Shown piece by piece: positions 18,394-28,210 of a DNA stretch of 47,399 bases. The notes beneath the pieces were generated by a model. That model made no database searches and was not told the DNA's origin. It saw nothing but the letters and a program-made list of their open reading frames with translations. Numbering within the stretch: the first letter of the stretch is position 1; every line of letters starts with the position of its first letter. Source of the stretch: Herminiimonas sp. (GTDB lineage Bacteria; Pseudomonadota; Gammaproteobacteria; Burkholderiales; Burkholderiaceae_D); NCBI GenBank assembly GCA_014377845.1, contig JACMOV010000162.1, positions 1 to 47,399 of the forward strand, given 5' to 3'. A program made the translations under genes and the position numbers.

Positions 18394-18537
18394 GCCGGGC
18401 TGCGCGAAGACGCCCAACGACTACGCCGTCTCAAGTGCCTGCAGGTGCTTTTCGCAGCCAATTTTGCATCGCAAGCAGGAGCCTGCTCCCAGCCGAAGTA
18501 AAATGCGTGCTTTTCTGCCAGCGACACGCCGACATCC

Positions 18538-19626
18538 ATGACCGAGTACATCAAGACCAGCATCGACCGCCGCCTCGCCTGCCTGACCCTCGATCGTCCA
18601 AGGGCGCTCAATGCCCTGTCGCTCGACATGATCCGCGCCATCACCGACGCGCTCTCCGCCTGGCGCGCCGACGGTGCGATCGACGCCGTGGTCATTCGTA
18701 GCAGCATGGGACGCGCCTTCTGCGCCGGCGGCGACATCCGCTACTTCCATGGCCTGGCGCACGCGACGCCGTCTGGCGGCAGTGCCGCGCTCGAAGATTT
18801 CTTTACTGAAGAATACGCGCTGAACCACCTGATCCATCACTATCCGAAACCCTATATCGCGCTGATGGACGGCGTCGTCATGGGCGGCGGGATGGGCATC
18901 TCCCAAGGCAGCCGGACCCAGGGATTGCGGGTCGTGACCGAGCGCACGAAGATGGCGATGCCGGAGGTAAATATCGGCCTGTTCCCGGATGTCGGCGGCA
19001 GCTACTTCCTGCCACGCGCACGGGGCCGCATCGGCTGCTACCTGGCGCTGACCGGTCACATCATCGGGGGCCCGGACGCGGTCTTCGCTGGCTTGGCCGA
19101 CGCCCTGGTGCCATTCGAGCAGCATCCGTTACTTCTTCAGGAACTGGCGCAGGCGGGCGACGCCTGGCGCGCCACCGTGATGCGCTTTTCCACCACCGCC
19201 GATAGCCTGGAAGCGATCGGCAATGCGCCGCTGGCACAGCATGAGAATGCGATCGCACTGCACTTCTCGCAGCCGACGGTGCAGCAGATCATGGCGTCGC
19301 TGGAACGGGACGACAGCGCCTTCGCACAGGAAGCCTTGGGTTCAATGCGCAAGCGCTCGCCAACCATGCTGGCGGTCGCGCTCAGGCAGCTCGAACGCGG
19401 TGCAGAACTGTCGCTGGCTGATTGCCTGCGCATGGAGCGCGGCATGGTGCGGCACTGTTTCCTGCATGGCGACGTGGTCGAAGGCATCCGGGCCGCGGCA
19501 ATCGACAAGGACGATGCGCCGCACTGGCATCCGGCAATGCTCGATGAAGTGACGGGCGAGATGGTCGAATCCTACTTCGCGCCAGTGTGGCCGGCTGCGG
19601 CCCATCCGTTGCGGCACCTGGACTGA
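18538..19626 (+). CDS. Enoyl-CoA hydratase/isomerase family protein, probable 3-hydroxyisobutyryl-CoA hydrolase
   Basis: This 362-residue cytoplasmic crotonase-fold enzyme most resembles 3-hydroxyisobutyryl-CoA hydrolases, which release 3-hydroxyisobutyrate from its CoA ester in valine breakdown. Supporting segments are RPRALNALSLDMI, the first oxyanion loop FCAGGDIRYF, the second MDGVVMGGGMGIS, and the active-site block MPEVNIGLFPDVGGSYFLPR with the acidic residues expected of hydrolases. The length (about 350) also fits this subgroup better than simple hydratases (about 260). TAAAAT at 18499-18504 is a possible -10 element. The gene is isolated, converging on dgt. Another acyl-CoA substrate is possible. 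Confidence 0.82.
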   Translation: MTEYIKTSIDRRLACLTLDRPRALNALSLDMIRAITDALSAWRADGAIDAVVIRSSMGRAFCAGGDIRYFHGLAHATPSGGSAALEDFFTEEYALNHLIHHYPKPYIALMDGVVMGGGMGISQGSRTQGLRVVTERTKMAMPEVNIGLFPDVGGSYFLPRARGRIGCYLALTGHIIGGPDAVFAGLADALVPFEQHPLLLQELAQAGDAWRATVMRFSTTADSLEAIGNAPLAQHENAIALHFSQPTVQQIMASLERDDSAFAQEALGSMRKRSPTMLAVALRQLERGAELSLADCLRMERGMVRHCFLHGDVVEGIRAAAIDKDDAPHWHPAMLDEVTGEMVESYFAPVWPAAAHPLRHLD

Positions 19627-19632
19627 TAGGAG

Positions 19633-19648
19633 CGCACCGACTGGTGCG
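19633..19648. terminator. Small hairpin between convergent genes, possible weak terminator
   Basis: CGCACC (19633-19638) and GGTGCG (19643-19648) form a six-pair stem with a GACT loop between the ends of the hydrolase gene and dgt. There is no T run, so termination is uncertain. Confidence 0.3.
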
Positions 19649-19669
19649 ATCGAAGAGCGTGTCGGGCCG

Positions 19670-20818
19670 CTAGATCTCGTCGACCTGAAACAGTCTCCGA
19701 TGTTCCCGCATCGCGTAGCGATCGGTCATGCCGGCGATGTAATCGGCGACGCTGCGCGCCTGCGCCGAAGCGGCATGCGCGCCCTGCGCGTCGGCCACCA
19801 GGTAATCCGGCGGCAGCAACGACGGCTCTGCGATGAAGGCGTCGAACAGTTCCGTGATGATGCGACGCGCCTTGCTGGTCATGCGGTTGACCTGGTAGTG
19901 CTGGTACAGGTTCGCGCGCAGGAACTGCTTCAAGGCAGCCGCTTCCGCGCCGACCTGCGCTGAAAACGCGATCAGTGGCGGCGCATTGCGCACGTCCTCG
20001 ACCGTCTTCACGGCGGCGTCCCGGATGCGCGCCTGCGAAGTCGTGATCAGATCGACGATCAGCGCATTGATCATGCGACGGATCGTCTCATTGATGGCGC
20101 GCCGCCCGCCAATGCCGGGAAACGTCGTCTCGACATCGCGCCGCTGACGCGCATAGAAATCGATTTCGTCGAGCTGGCCGGTGCTCAGCAACCCCGAACG
20201 CAGGCCGTCATCGATGTCATGGTTGTTGTAGGCGATCTCGTCGGCCAGGTTGGCGAGTTGCGCTTCGAGGCTGGGCTGGCGGCGCTCGATGAACCGTTGA
20301 CCGATCGTCCCGAGCTTGCGGGCGTTGGCCAGCGAGCAGTGCTTGAGGATCCCCTCGCGGGTCTCGAACATCAGGTTCAGCCCGTCGAACGCACCGTAGC
20401 GCTGCTCCAGCGCATCCACCACGCGCAGACTCTGCAAGTTGTGCTCGAAGCCACCATGATCGCGCATGCAGGCGTTGAGCGCATCCTGCCCGGCATGACC
20501 GAAGGGCGTATGGCCAAGGTCGTGTGCCAGCGAAATCGCCTCCACCAGATCTTCGTTCAGTTGCAGGTTGCGCGCAATCGACCGTGCGATCTGCGCCACT
20601 TCGATGCTGTGCGTCAGCCGCGTGCGAAACAGGTCACCCTCGTGATTGACGAACACCTGCGTCTTGTACTCGAGCCGGCGAAACGCGGCGGCATGGATGA
20701 TGCGGTCGCGATCGCGCTGGAACTCGGTGCGCGAGGTCGGTGGTGGCTCAAGAAATTGACGACCCGCCGAGGTTGCCGGGTCGGCGGCGTAAGACGCCAT
20801 GGTGATGTCGCAGGTCAT
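19670..20818 (-). CDS. dgt: Deoxyguanosinetriphosphate triphosphohydrolase-like protein
   Basis: Dgt-type HD hydrolases split dNTPs into deoxynucleoside and tripolyphosphate and tune the dNTP pool. The 382-residue product shows the N-terminal [20 protein letters not shown] and the metal-binding HD motifs: [17 protein letters not shown], then [17 protein letters not shown]. Downstream segments [15 protein letters not shown] and [14 protein letters not shown] complete the site. I chose the ATG at 20816-20818 ([10 protein letters not shown]), 40 bases after the aroKB stop. Alternatives are 20800 (MASYAAD) and an upstream ATG at 20875 that would overlap aroKB. It is the last gene of the pil-aro unit. 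Confidence 0.92.
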   Translation of the reverse strand: MTCDITMASYAADPATSAGRQFLEPPPTSRTEFQRDRDRIIHAAAFRRLEYKTQVFVNHEGDLFRTRLTHSIEVAQIARSIARNLQLNEDLVEAISLAHDLGHTPFGHAGQDALNACMRDHGGFEHNLQSLRVVDALEQRYGAFDGLNLMFETREGILKHCSLANARKLGTIGQRFIERRQPSLEAQLANLADEIAYNNHDIDDGLRSGLLSTGQLDEIDFYARQRRDVETTFPGIGGRRAINETIRRMINALIVDLITTSQARIRDAAVKTVEDVRNAPPLIAFSAQVGAEAAALKQFLRANLYQHYQVNRMTSKARRIITELFDAFIAEPSLLPPDYLVADAQGAHAASAQARSVADYIAGMTDRYAMREHRRLFQVDEI

Positions 20819-20858
20819 CGTGATCTCGATCCGAATCGGTAGCGGGTCGCCGACAGCG

Positions 20859-22535
20859 TCAGTGCGGTTGCACACACGCCTGGAGCGTCGCAGCCAGTTC
20901 CGCCGCCGGCGCGGTCGTGATGACCGCCGTCCCGAGTGGCTTCAACAGGATGAACTTGATCACCCCGCCCTCGTTCTTCTTGTCGACCTCCATCAGGTCG
21001 AGCCATGTGTCCTGCCCCAGGTCCGGCGCCACCGTCGGCAGGCCCGCTGCCTTGACCAGCCGAGCGATGCGTGCGGATGTCTCTGCATCGATGAAACCCA
21101 GACGCTGTGACAGGTCGGCTGCCATGACCATGCCGCAACCGACCGCTTCCCCATGCAACCAGGTACCGTAGCCGAGCCCGGCCTCGATCGCATGGGCGAA
21201 CGTATGGCCAAAATTCAGTATCGCGCGAATGCCCGACTCGCGCTCGTCCTGCCGCACCACCTCGGCCTTGATTGCGCAGGAACGCTGGATCGCATGCGCC
21301 AGCGCCACCGCATCCTTCGCCAACAGCGCACCGATGTTGTTCTCGATCCAGTCGAAAAAATCGGTATCGATGATCGCGCCATGCTTGATCACCTCAGCCA
21401 GACCCGCAGACAGCTCACGCGCGGGCAGCGTCGACAGGGTGCCGGTGTCGGCAATCACCGCCTGCGGCTGATAGAACGCGCCGATCATGTTCTTGCCAAG
21501 CGGATGATTGATGCCGGTCTTGCCGCCGACCGAGGAATCGACCTGCGACAGCAAGGTGGTCGGCACCTGTACCAACGGCACCCCGCGCATGTAGGTCGCT
21601 GCGGCAAAGCCGGTCATGTCGCCGACCACACCGCCGCCGAGCGCGATCAGGGTGGTCTTGCGATCACACTTGTCGGCCAGCAGCGCATCGAAGATCAGCA
21701 TCAGGCTGGACCAGTTCTTTTCTTCCTCGCCATCCGGAAGGATGATCTGCGTGACCTGCTTGCCAGCGCTGACCAGCGAACGGGTGAGCCTTTCCAGGTA
21801 CAGCGGCGCAACCACGGTATTGGTCACGATCGCCGCACGCGGCCCGTGGACGTGACGGGCAACCAACGCGGCATCGTCGAGCAGGGACAGCCCAATCGAA
21901 ATCGGATAACTGCGTTCGCCGAGATCGACGTTGAGCGTGGCGGGCGTGAAATCGGCGACAGGCGTGCTCGAGTCGGTAATTTTGGAAGGGGAATGCATGC
22001 TGAGGTCCGAAGTCTTGGGCGGCATTGCCTCGAGTTGCGCGAGGATGCTCTGGACCAAAAATTGTACATTAGGCCGGCCGGTATCGATCACGATATCCGC
22101 AATTTCGGTATAGAGCGGCTCCCGGGTGCGGGACAGCTCTTCGATCCTCCGGCGCGGATCGGCAGTTTGCAGCAGCGGCCGGTTCTTGTCGTGGCTGGTG
22201 CGTTGCAGGATGCTGCCGACGCTCGCGCGCAGATAGATCACGGTGCCGCGCGTGGCCAGCAACGCCCGGCTGCCGGGATGCATGATCGCCCCGCCACCGG
22301 TCGCCAGGACGATGTCGTCCTGCGCGGTAAGATCGCGAATGACTTCCGCTTCCCGCTGGCGAAACGACTCCTCGCCCTCGATCTCGAAGATCAATGAAAT
22401 AGAGGCGCCGGTGCGCGCCTCTATTTCATGATCCGAATCGATGAACCGCTTGTTGAGTTTCTTGGCAAGGGCCCGGCCGACTGTGGTCTTGCCGGAGCCC
22501 ATCAGGCCGATGAGGAAGATGCTTTTCTGATTCAA
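20859..22535 (-). CDS. aroKB: Fused shikimate kinase / 3-dehydroquinate synthase
   Basis: Two steps of the shikimate pathway are encoded in one uninterrupted frame of 558 codons. Residues 1-170 are AroK: P-loop GLMGSGKTT (10-18), shikimate-binding FIDSDHEIE (DSD at 33-35), GGGAIMHPG and lid HDKNRPLLQ. After a polar linker (about 171-197) comes Aro[39 protein letters not shown], and metal ligands in [16 protein letters not shown] and WLHGEAVG. The two are normally separate neighbours. The likely start is TTG at 22533-22535, overlapping the TGA of the upstream lipoprotein gene; a GTG at 22610 is the other option. An internal ATG at 21996-21998, seven bases after GGA, could give AroB alone. The domain calls are secure; the exact start is not. 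Confidence 0.9.
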   Translation of the reverse strand: MNQKSIFLIGLMGSGKTTVGRALAKKLNKRFIDSDHEIEARTGASISLIFEIEGEESFRQREAEVIRDLTAQDDIVLATGGGAIMHPGSRALLATRGTVIYLRASVGSILQRTSHDKNRPLLQTADPRRRIEELSRTREPLYTEIADIVIDTGRPNVQFLVQSILAQLEAMPPKTSDLSMHSPSKITDSSTPVADFTPATLNVDLGERSYPISIGLSLLDDAALVARHVHGPRAAIVTNTVVAPLYLERLTRSLVSAGKQVTQIILPDGEEEKNWSSLMLIFDALLADKCDRKTTLIALGGGVVGDMTGFAAATYMRGVPLVQVPTTLLSQVDSSVGGKTGINHPLGKNMIGAFYQPQAVIADTGTLSTLPARELSAGLAEVIKHGAIIDTDFFDWIENNIGALLAKDAVALAHAIQRSCAIKAEVVRQDERESGIRAILNFGHTFAHAIEAGLGYGTWLHGEAVGCGMVMAADLSQRLGFIDAETSARIARLVKAAGLPTVAPDLGQDTWLDLMEVDKKNEGGVIKFILLKPLGTAVITTAPAAELAATLQACVQPH

Positions 22536-24754
22536 TTTGTCGTGAACGGGAATCCTGTAACGATGCCCTTCGGCGTTGTGACAAGAATAGTGAAGCCACC
22601 AGAGGCGCACGTCGATTCAGGCTGTACAACTACCGTGTGTACTGTACCGCCAATTGACGATGTCGACAGCACGGTTGACGGCAGCAAGGTCCCAGGCGTC
22701 ACTTTCGCGACATCCGCCACGGCGATGGTTGTACCAGCCGGCAGTGGATTGTTGTTCACATCGGCCAGTCGGAATGAAACCGTTTTCGCGGTGCAGCCAG
22801 AAGCACCGCCGAGACCGGTTATGAGGCGGTCGTTGTAATTCGCATAATCAAGCAATGTCACGGGATCGACGCGTATCAGGTTCGCGGACGATCCGCTGAA
22901 AGTGATCTCGATCGAGCGACGGATGTAGGTGACACCGAACGTGGTGCTTGGCGTCGACGAGTACACGGGATGCCCGAACGGAATTGGTTGATCGCCTGCC
23001 GCTGCGTCATAACTGCCATCGAGCGGAAAGCCACGAGCACCAGGCAGGCCCGCGACACCATCCACACCCAGGTCGGTGACGTTCGTGACATTGGTCGCAC
23101 TTGGCGGGTAGACTTGGGATGCACGCTTGAGCACCAAATGCGACCCCGTATCGAGATAGGCATCAGGTAAGCGGACGAACGGTTCGGCACCGCTGTTGCA
23201 AGTGTCAATCAACGGGCGGAACGTGGTTGGTGTCGTGTTGTCGCCGCTTGTGAAATTCGTGCAGCTGTATTGTCCATCCCCATTCGAGTCGGTGAAATCC
23301 GGCAAGCCCTGCGTATAGGCGAGGACCGTGACACGGCCATTGGCGGGACGGAAGGACTGGCTGATCAGCGGCACCGTGCAACCACCATTTACTGTCTGAC
23401 ATGCGCCCTGCAGGGAAGAGCCGACTGCACCTCCCTCGGTGACAAAATTGATCGTGGCGCCATCCGATACGGGATTACCGTATTGATCAGCCATCCGCAG
23501 TGTGATGTTCGCCTTTACCCCATCGTAATCCAGCCCCTCGATGTTGTAGCTGTCGGTACTGATCGACATCGATTTCTGGATCGGCAAGCCAGTCGAGATC
23601 GTGAGCGCATCGGATAGTCCACTGATAGTGCTACCATTTTGCGCAGTTGCTCTCGCCGTCACGCGGACCGGCGTAGGAATCGTGCCGGCCTGCACGCTTG
23701 TCTGCACATTCCCGTTCGAATCAGTTGATGCGAATGTCGGCAAAACTTGCAGGCCGCCGGTCGTAGTCGTGGGAATAAAATCAACCCGTACGGCTGACAG
23801 AGGGTTGCCGGCCTGATCCACGACTTTGAACGTCAACAGCGCTGATTCCGTCCTACCGAGTCCGCCGCTTCCTTTGAGCACGAGCGAGGATCCGCTCGGA
23901 TTGGCACTTACAAAGTTGATCGTGCCGATGTTGGCACTACTTACGGCAAGCGCAATCGACTGCGACGATGTTCCGATACTGGCGGTGATCGTATCCGTGA
24001 CAAGAGTGCAACCCTTGTTGAGGTAGGTGGCCGTGGCAACGCCATTCGTGACAGGGCCGGGGGTGATCGTAGCCGTACCCGCATTCAAACAGAGCGAATT
24101 CAATGTGAGACCGGGGGCCGAACTGACCGGCTGTCCATTACTCGTAACCGGGACATTCAAAGTGATCGAGCTGAGTGCTGCGAGGCTTGCTGAAGGCGCT
24201 GGCGTAAAGGATAGCGCCCCTACCACCAGTGGTGCCGCGCCGACGCCGATGTTGATCGTCGCAGAACCGCTTTGAGCGTCGAGCGCAGCCTGCGCGGTTA
24301 TCGTAACGGCGCCAGCAGAACTGAAGTCCGCAGGTTTGAGATTAATCGTGGCAAGTCCTGTGCTGTCGGTCAGAGCGGACGCCGAAATCGGGGTAAATTG
24401 CACCAGCGTTGTATCGCTGACCGTAAACTTTACTACTGCATTCGCCAGCGGTGCCCCTTTACCGTCCTTGAACAAGGCGCGGACCACCCCAGTCTGACCA
24501 CCAGAAAGACTCGTGACGGGTGCGTTCGTGCCGTCTATCAGACTCAAAGTCAATGTGGGTGCCACAGCCGCAGGTGTAGGTGTCGTACCTGTCGTTCCAC
24601 CTGTCGTGCCACCTGTCGTACCAGCCCCCACCCCACCTGTCGTTCCAGCCGACCCGCCGCCGCCGCCACAAGCAGCCAGAATCAGTGCCAGCGAAACACC
24701 GGTCAGCAGAGTGCGCGCCGATCCGCGCATGAATGTTGTCAGCCCAGAATTCAT
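22532..24754 (-). CDS. Large Ig-like domain lipoprotein inside the pilus operon
   Basis: This 740-residue exported protein has a signal sequence ending in lipobox LILAAC (Cys29), then a GGGGG run and a Gly/Thr linker (GTTGGTTGG). Several beta-rich modules follow that resemble bacterial Ig-like (Big_1/invasin) domains: [23 protein letters not shown] near 90, [18 protein letters not shown] near 320, [19 protein letters not shown] near 420, and [17 protein letters not shown] near 670. The repeated D..GNP/L..A..V.F pattern supports this. It is probably an outer-membrane-anchored surface protein. It starts 41 bases after pilQ with an AAGG site, and its stop overlaps the aroKB start. Its job is not known. 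A link to type IV pili is inferred only from position. Base composition looks slightly less GC-rich than its neighbours. Confidence 0.8.
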   Translation of the reverse strand: MNSGLTTFMRGSARTLLTGVSLALILAACGGGGGSAGTTGGVGAGTTGGTTGGTTGTTPTPAAVAPTLTLSLIDGTNAPVTSLSGGQTGVVRALFKDGKGAPLANAVVKFTVSDTTLVQFTPISASALTDSTGLATINLKPADFSSAGAVTITAQAALDAQSGSATINIGVGAAPLVVGALSFTPAPSASLAALSSITLNVPVTSNGQPVSSAPGLTLNSLCLNAGTATITPGPVTNGVATATYLNKGCTLVTDTITASIGTSSQSIALAVSSANIGTINFVSANPSGSSLVLKGSGGLGRTESALLTFKVVDQAGNPLSAVRVDFIPTTTTGGLQVLPTFASTDSNGNVQTSVQAGTIPTPVRVTARATAQNGSTISGLSDALTISTGLPIQKSMSISTDSYNIEGLDYDGVKANITLRMADQYGNPVSDGATINFVTEGGAVGSSLQGACQTVNGGCTVPLISQSFRPANGRVTVLAYTQGLPDFTDSNGDGQYSCTNFTSGDNTTPTTFRPLIDTCNSGAEPFVRLPDAYLDTGSHLVLKRASQVYPPSATNVTNVTDLGVDGVAGLPGARGFPLDGSYDAAAGDQPIPFGHPVYSSTPSTTFGVTYIRRSIEITFSGSSANLIRVDPVTLLDYANYNDRLITGLGGASGCTAKTVSFRLADVNNNPLPAGTTIAVADVAKVTPGTLLPSTVLSTSSIGGTVHTVVVQPESTCASGGFTILVTTPKGIVTGFPFTTN
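24588..24647 (-). repeat. 12-base tandem repeats coding a Gly-Thr linker
   Basis: CCTGTCGTNCCA occurs at 24588, 24600 and 24612 in tandem and again at 24636, a 12-base register. On the coding (minus) strand it encodes Gly-Thr-Thr-Gly type units just after the lipobox. Slippage would change linker length by four residues without shifting the frame. Confidence 0.75.
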
Positions 24755-24795
24755 TTCAATTACCTTCTCAATGATTTTTCAACGTGACGTCGGTT

Positions 24796-27006
24796 TCAGC
24801 GGCCTGTCAAACGGTCGGTCACGATTTTCGGCGTAATGAATACTAGGAGTTCTGTCTTGTCGTTGATCTGGCCAGTCGTCTTGAACAGATTGCCGACGAC
24901 CGGGATATCACCGAACAGAGGAATCTTCGACACATCCTTGCGCTCGTTTTGGGTAAAGATACCGCCCAAGACCACGGTGCCGCCATTCTCGACCTGGACG
25001 TTCGTCTTCACATGCTTGGTGTTGATTGCAAAGCCGCCCGGGGTAATTGCGCCGCGGCTGTCCTTGTTCACGTCGACCGTCAGGATCACGTTGCCGTCAG
25101 GCGTGATCTGCGGCGTGACTTCCAGGCGCAGATTGGCTTTCCGGAATTCGACCGAGGTCGCACCGCTGCTGGTTGCCTTCTGGTACGGAATCTCTTCGCC
25201 TTGCTCGATCAATGCCTGCTGCTGGTCAGCAGTGACGACGCGTGGGCTTGAAATTAGCTTGCCGCGGCCGTCGGCCTCGAGTGCTGACAGTTCCAGGTTC
25301 AGGAAGCGGTTGGCGGCAGCCGAAAACAGGCTGACTGCGAGGCTGCCCGGATTGACGCCGTTGATACCGGAGGCCGGCAGGCTGAAAAACTGCGAGTTCG
25401 GACTGTAGCTGCCATCGGTCAGCTTAGCCTGGCCGGTCTGCTCGCCGATTCCTTGGTAGGTGCCCGTCACTGCGCCCCGGGTGTTACCGTTGAGCTGATA
25501 ACCGGTGTCGCCGCCACGCTGGGTGCGCAGGTCCGTGAAGCCGAGCTTGGCCCCAAGGTTCTTGCTGAAGGTGTCGTCGGCTTCGACGATGCGCGCCTCG
25601 ATCAGCACCTGGCGTGTTGCCACGTCGGTGATCTTGATCAGCTTGCGTACTTCTTCGAGCTTGGATGGCGTATCCGTGATGAACAGCTTGTTGGTGCGTG
25701 GATCGATCGATGCACTGCCGCGCTTGGACAGGATCCGGTTCTTGCCATCGCCGGACGCGCCGTCGAGACCGAACACCATCCGGAACGATTCGGCCTTCTG
25801 ATAATTGAGCTGGAATGTTTCAGTCCGGAGCGGTTCAAGCTCGGCGATTTGGGCGCGCTGCTCCAGTTCGAGTTTTTCCTTGGTCAGCAATTCATCCTTC
25901 GGCGCGATCCAGATCACCGAGCCGTTCTTACGCATGTCGAGACCCTTGGCCTGCATCACGATATCGAGCGCCTGATCCCATGGCACGTCCTTGAGCCGCA
26001 GTGTCACGTTGCCGCTGACGGTGTCGCTGGTGATGATGTTGAGACCAGTGAAATCGGCAATCACCTGCAGCACGGCGCGCACTTCGACATTCTGGAAATT
26101 GAGCGACAGTTTCTCACCGCGGTAACCCTGGGTGCCCTGGGTCAGCTTGTTCGGCTCTTCCTTGATCGGCCGCACTTCGATGACCAGTTGGGTATCGCTC
26201 TGGTACGCACTGTGTTCCCACAGCCCTTTGGGCTCGATCACCATATGCACGTTGTCTCCCTGGGAAGTCGTCGTCACGGTCGAGACCGGCGTGCCGAAAT
26301 CCATGACGTCGAGACGGCGGCGCAGCACTTCCGGCAAGCTCGCTTTCATGAAGTCGACCACCACGGTCTGACCCTGCTGGTGCACATCAACGCCGATCTG
26401 GTTGTTCGGCAGATCGACCACGACCCGGCCCTCGCCATTCGCACCGCGACGGAAGTCGATGTCGCGCAAGGCCTGACGGCCGACAGGTGTGCTCGCGGTC
26501 GTCACTGCGGACGTGGTTGCACTCGGAATTGGCTTAGCCGCCGGCAATCCTGCGGCATTGACTGCGATCGGCACGGCACCGGTCGAATCGATGGTCACGA
26601 TCACGGCATTGCCATCGATTGCCGTCGCATAATTGAGAGGCTTGGTGAGATTGAAGACCAGCCGGGAGCGCTCGCCCGCCTGCACCACGTTGACATTGTG
26701 GACGTCGCCGAGGCCGATATCCTGTGTGTTCTTGCCGGTGGCGTTGGCAGTCGACGGGAAGTCGAGCGCAATCCGGGCCGGGCTGGTAATCGAGAATCCG
26801 ATCGGCGGCTTCGCGATCGGATTTTTCATCGCGACCCGAACGATGATGTTGGCGCCTTGCTGGCTGGCGGTGATCGCCTGGATCGCATTTTCCTGGGCCG
26901 AGGCGACGCCGGAGAACGCGGCGAGACAAAAAATCGCCGACGCGCGCAGAAACGCCGATGCACGACGGTTGAGTTGCAAGAAGATACGCGGCTGGTACGA
27001 AATCAT
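24796..27006 (-). CDS. pilQ: Type IV pilus secretin PilQ
   Basis: PilQ forms the outer-membrane channel through which the type IV pilus leaves the cell. The 736-residue precursor has an N-terminal signal sequence (ending near GVASAQ), AMIN peptidoglycan-binding domains (about 40-260), a STN/secretin N0 domain (SLNFQNVEVRAVLQVIADFTGLN), an N1 domain, and the secretin core (about 470-730) with [47 protein letters not shown] and VENGGTVVLGGIF. The end VPLFGD-like IPLFGDIPVVGNLFK is classical. Its ATG overlaps the pilP stop (ATGA). In relatives aroK follows directly, but here an Ig-like lipoprotein gene is in between. Confidence 0.96.
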   Translation of the reverse strand: MISYQPRIFLQLNRRASAFLRASAIFCLAAFSGVASAQENAIQAITASQQGANIIVRVAMKNPIAKPPIGFSITSPARIALDFPSTANATGKNTQDIGLGDVHNVNVVQAGERSRLVFNLTKPLNYATAIDGNAVIVTIDSTGAVPIAVNAAGLPAAKPIPSATTSAVTTASTPVGRQALRDIDFRRGANGEGRVVVDLPNNQIGVDVHQQGQTVVVDFMKASLPEVLRRRLDVMDFGTPVSTVTTTSQGDNVHMVIEPKGLWEHSAYQSDTQLVIEVRPIKEEPNKLTQGTQGYRGEKLSLNFQNVEVRAVLQVIADFTGLNIITSDTVSGNVTLRLKDVPWDQALDIVMQAKGLDMRKNGSVIWIAPKDELLTKEKLELEQRAQIAELEPLRTETFQLNYQKAESFRMVFGLDGASGDGKNRILSKRGSASIDPRTNKLFITDTPSKLEEVRKLIKITDVATRQVLIEARIVEADDTFSKNLGAKLGFTDLRTQRGGDTGYQLNGNTRGAVTGTYQGIGEQTGQAKLTDGSYSPNSQFFSLPASGINGVNPGSLAVSLFSAAANRFLNLELSALEADGRGKLISSPRVVTADQQQALIEQGEEIPYQKATSSGATSVEFRKANLRLEVTPQITPDGNVILTVDVNKDSRGAITPGGFAINTKHVKTNVQVENGGTVVLGGIFTQNERKDVSKIPLFGDIPVVGNLFKTTGQINDKTELLVFITPKIVTDRLTGR

Positions 27007-27539
27007 TTTTTACTCTCCTGCAACTCTAGCTTGGCTTGGCGTTCGACCCAATCGCCGGACGCATCTTGAACGATTTCTTTTAACTCGACCGCGGTATCGG
27101 TAATCTTGGTGATCATCCCAAAATTCTGGCCGACATAATTCCCTACCTTGGCCTGAAAAACCACCTTGTCCGCCTGTAGCAACGCGAACACAAGACCAGG
27201 CTTTTCCAGCGTACCCACCATCTTCAACGTATCCAGCGGATAACTCTCGAGCGGCTCGCGGCGTCGTTCCATGTCCGGCTTCAGCATGCTGCTTGAATTA
27301 CCCTGGGCGCGCGCCAAGGCGACCAGCAGTTTCTTCGGGTTGTACGGATCGATGCTTGCCTTGCTGTCGTACAAGAACGGAATGAACTTTTTCGGCTCTG
27401 ACAGCTTCGGGATGCTGACCTTGGTTTGCTGCTTGGTCTCCTGCATCCATTGCTGCAACTCGACGCCGCTGTCGCTGCAGCCTGCCAGCGCGGTTGCCAC
27501 CGTGGCGGCAATGAGGCCAACCCTCAAGAGGCGACTCAT
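27003..27539 (-). CDS. pilP: Type IV pilus assembly lipoprotein PilP
   Basis: PilP is an inner-membrane lipoprotein that ties the PilMNO platform to the PilQ secretin. The 178-residue product has lipobox ALAGC (Cys21), an extended N-terminal linker that binds PilNO, and a small beta domain (about 95-170; LKMVGTLEKPGLVFALLQADKV in parts MVGTLEKPG, ALLQADK, VGNYVGQNFGMI). Both ends overlap neighbours by four bases (pilO stop, pilQ start), so the gene is translationally coupled. Confidence 0.95.
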   Translation of the reverse strand: MSRLLRVGLIAATVATALAGCSDSGVELQQWMQETKQQTKVSIPKLSEPKKFIPFLYDSKASIDPYNPKKLLVALARAQGNSSSMLKPDMERRREPLESYPLDTLKMVGTLEKPGLVFALLQADKVVFQAKVGNYVGQNFGMITKITDTAVELKEIVQDASGDWVERQAKLELQESKK

Positions 27540-28195
27540 TTCTTTTCCCCTTTTTTCTTGTCGGCCGCTGCCTTGCGTTGCGCCGCAACTTCATCGGCAT
27601 CGAGGTAGCGGAAGGTTTTTGCGATCGCCTCGAGTGTCAGGCCACCGTCCTTGCCTGCCACCAGGCTCATGTTATTGAGCGTGACGATCCGCGGCAGGTT
27701 GGCGATGTCGCTGGAGAATGCGCCGACGTCGTGGAAACTGCCGGACACCTTGATGTCGATCGGCAATTCGGCGTAGTAATCCTTTGCGACCACCTGCCCC
27801 GGCTTGAACAATTCGAACTGCAGGCCGCGGCCGATACCGGCCTGATTGATATCGGAAAGAAGCGCATCCATTTCCGATTTGCTCGGCAGCTGTTTCTCGA
27901 GAGTCGCGACGTATTCGCCGACCTGGGCTTTTTGCTTGCGCAGTCCTTCGAGATTGATCGACTGCTGGATCTTCGACTTGTAATCTTCCTTCAGCTTGAC
28001 TTCTTCGGCCTGACCCTTTGCCAGTTCATCGAGTTGCCCGTCGAGGTACGCGAACCATCCTGCCGCCAGGACGGCAACCAGCACGCCGACACCGCACAGC
28101 GCACGCGGAATCAGGGGCCACTGACCGGGATGCCGGCCACTCAAGCCTTCGAACTGCGCGCCGATCGACGCGCTGACGTTTTTCAGATCTGCCAT
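27536..28195 (-). CDS. pilO: Type IV pilus inner-membrane protein PilO
   Basis: PilO pairs with PilN in the inner membrane to form the alignment platform for the pilus machine. The 219-residue product has a cytoplasmic N-terminus, one membrane helix (CGVGVLVAVLAAGWFAYLDG, about 33-52), a coiled-coil stretch (KEDYKSKIQQSINLEGLRKQ in the 65-90 region) and a ferredoxin-like periplasmic domain (QFELFKPGQ, DIKVSGSFHDVGAF, ANLPRIVTLNNM). It ends in a lysine-rich tail. It overlaps pilP and starts 15 bases after pilN. Confidence 0.95.
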   Translation of the reverse strand: MADLKNVSASIGAQFEGLSGRHPGQWPLIPRALCGVGVLVAVLAAGWFAYLDGQLDELAKGQAEEVKLKEDYKSKIQQSINLEGLRKQKAQVGEYVATLEKQLPSKSEMDALLSDINQAGIGRGLQFELFKPGQVVAKDYYAELPIDIKVSGSFHDVGAFSSDIANLPRIVTLNNMSLVAGKDGGLTLEAIAKTFRYLDADEVAAQRKAAADKKKGEKK

Positions 28196-28210
28196 GGTGC
28201 ATCTTTCTTA

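Noticed and set aside
25453-27069. Plus-strand open frame of 538 codons opposite pilQ
   Set aside because: It is a high-GC antisense shadow with His/Arg/Asp-rich composition and no recognisable motif; pilQ is clear.
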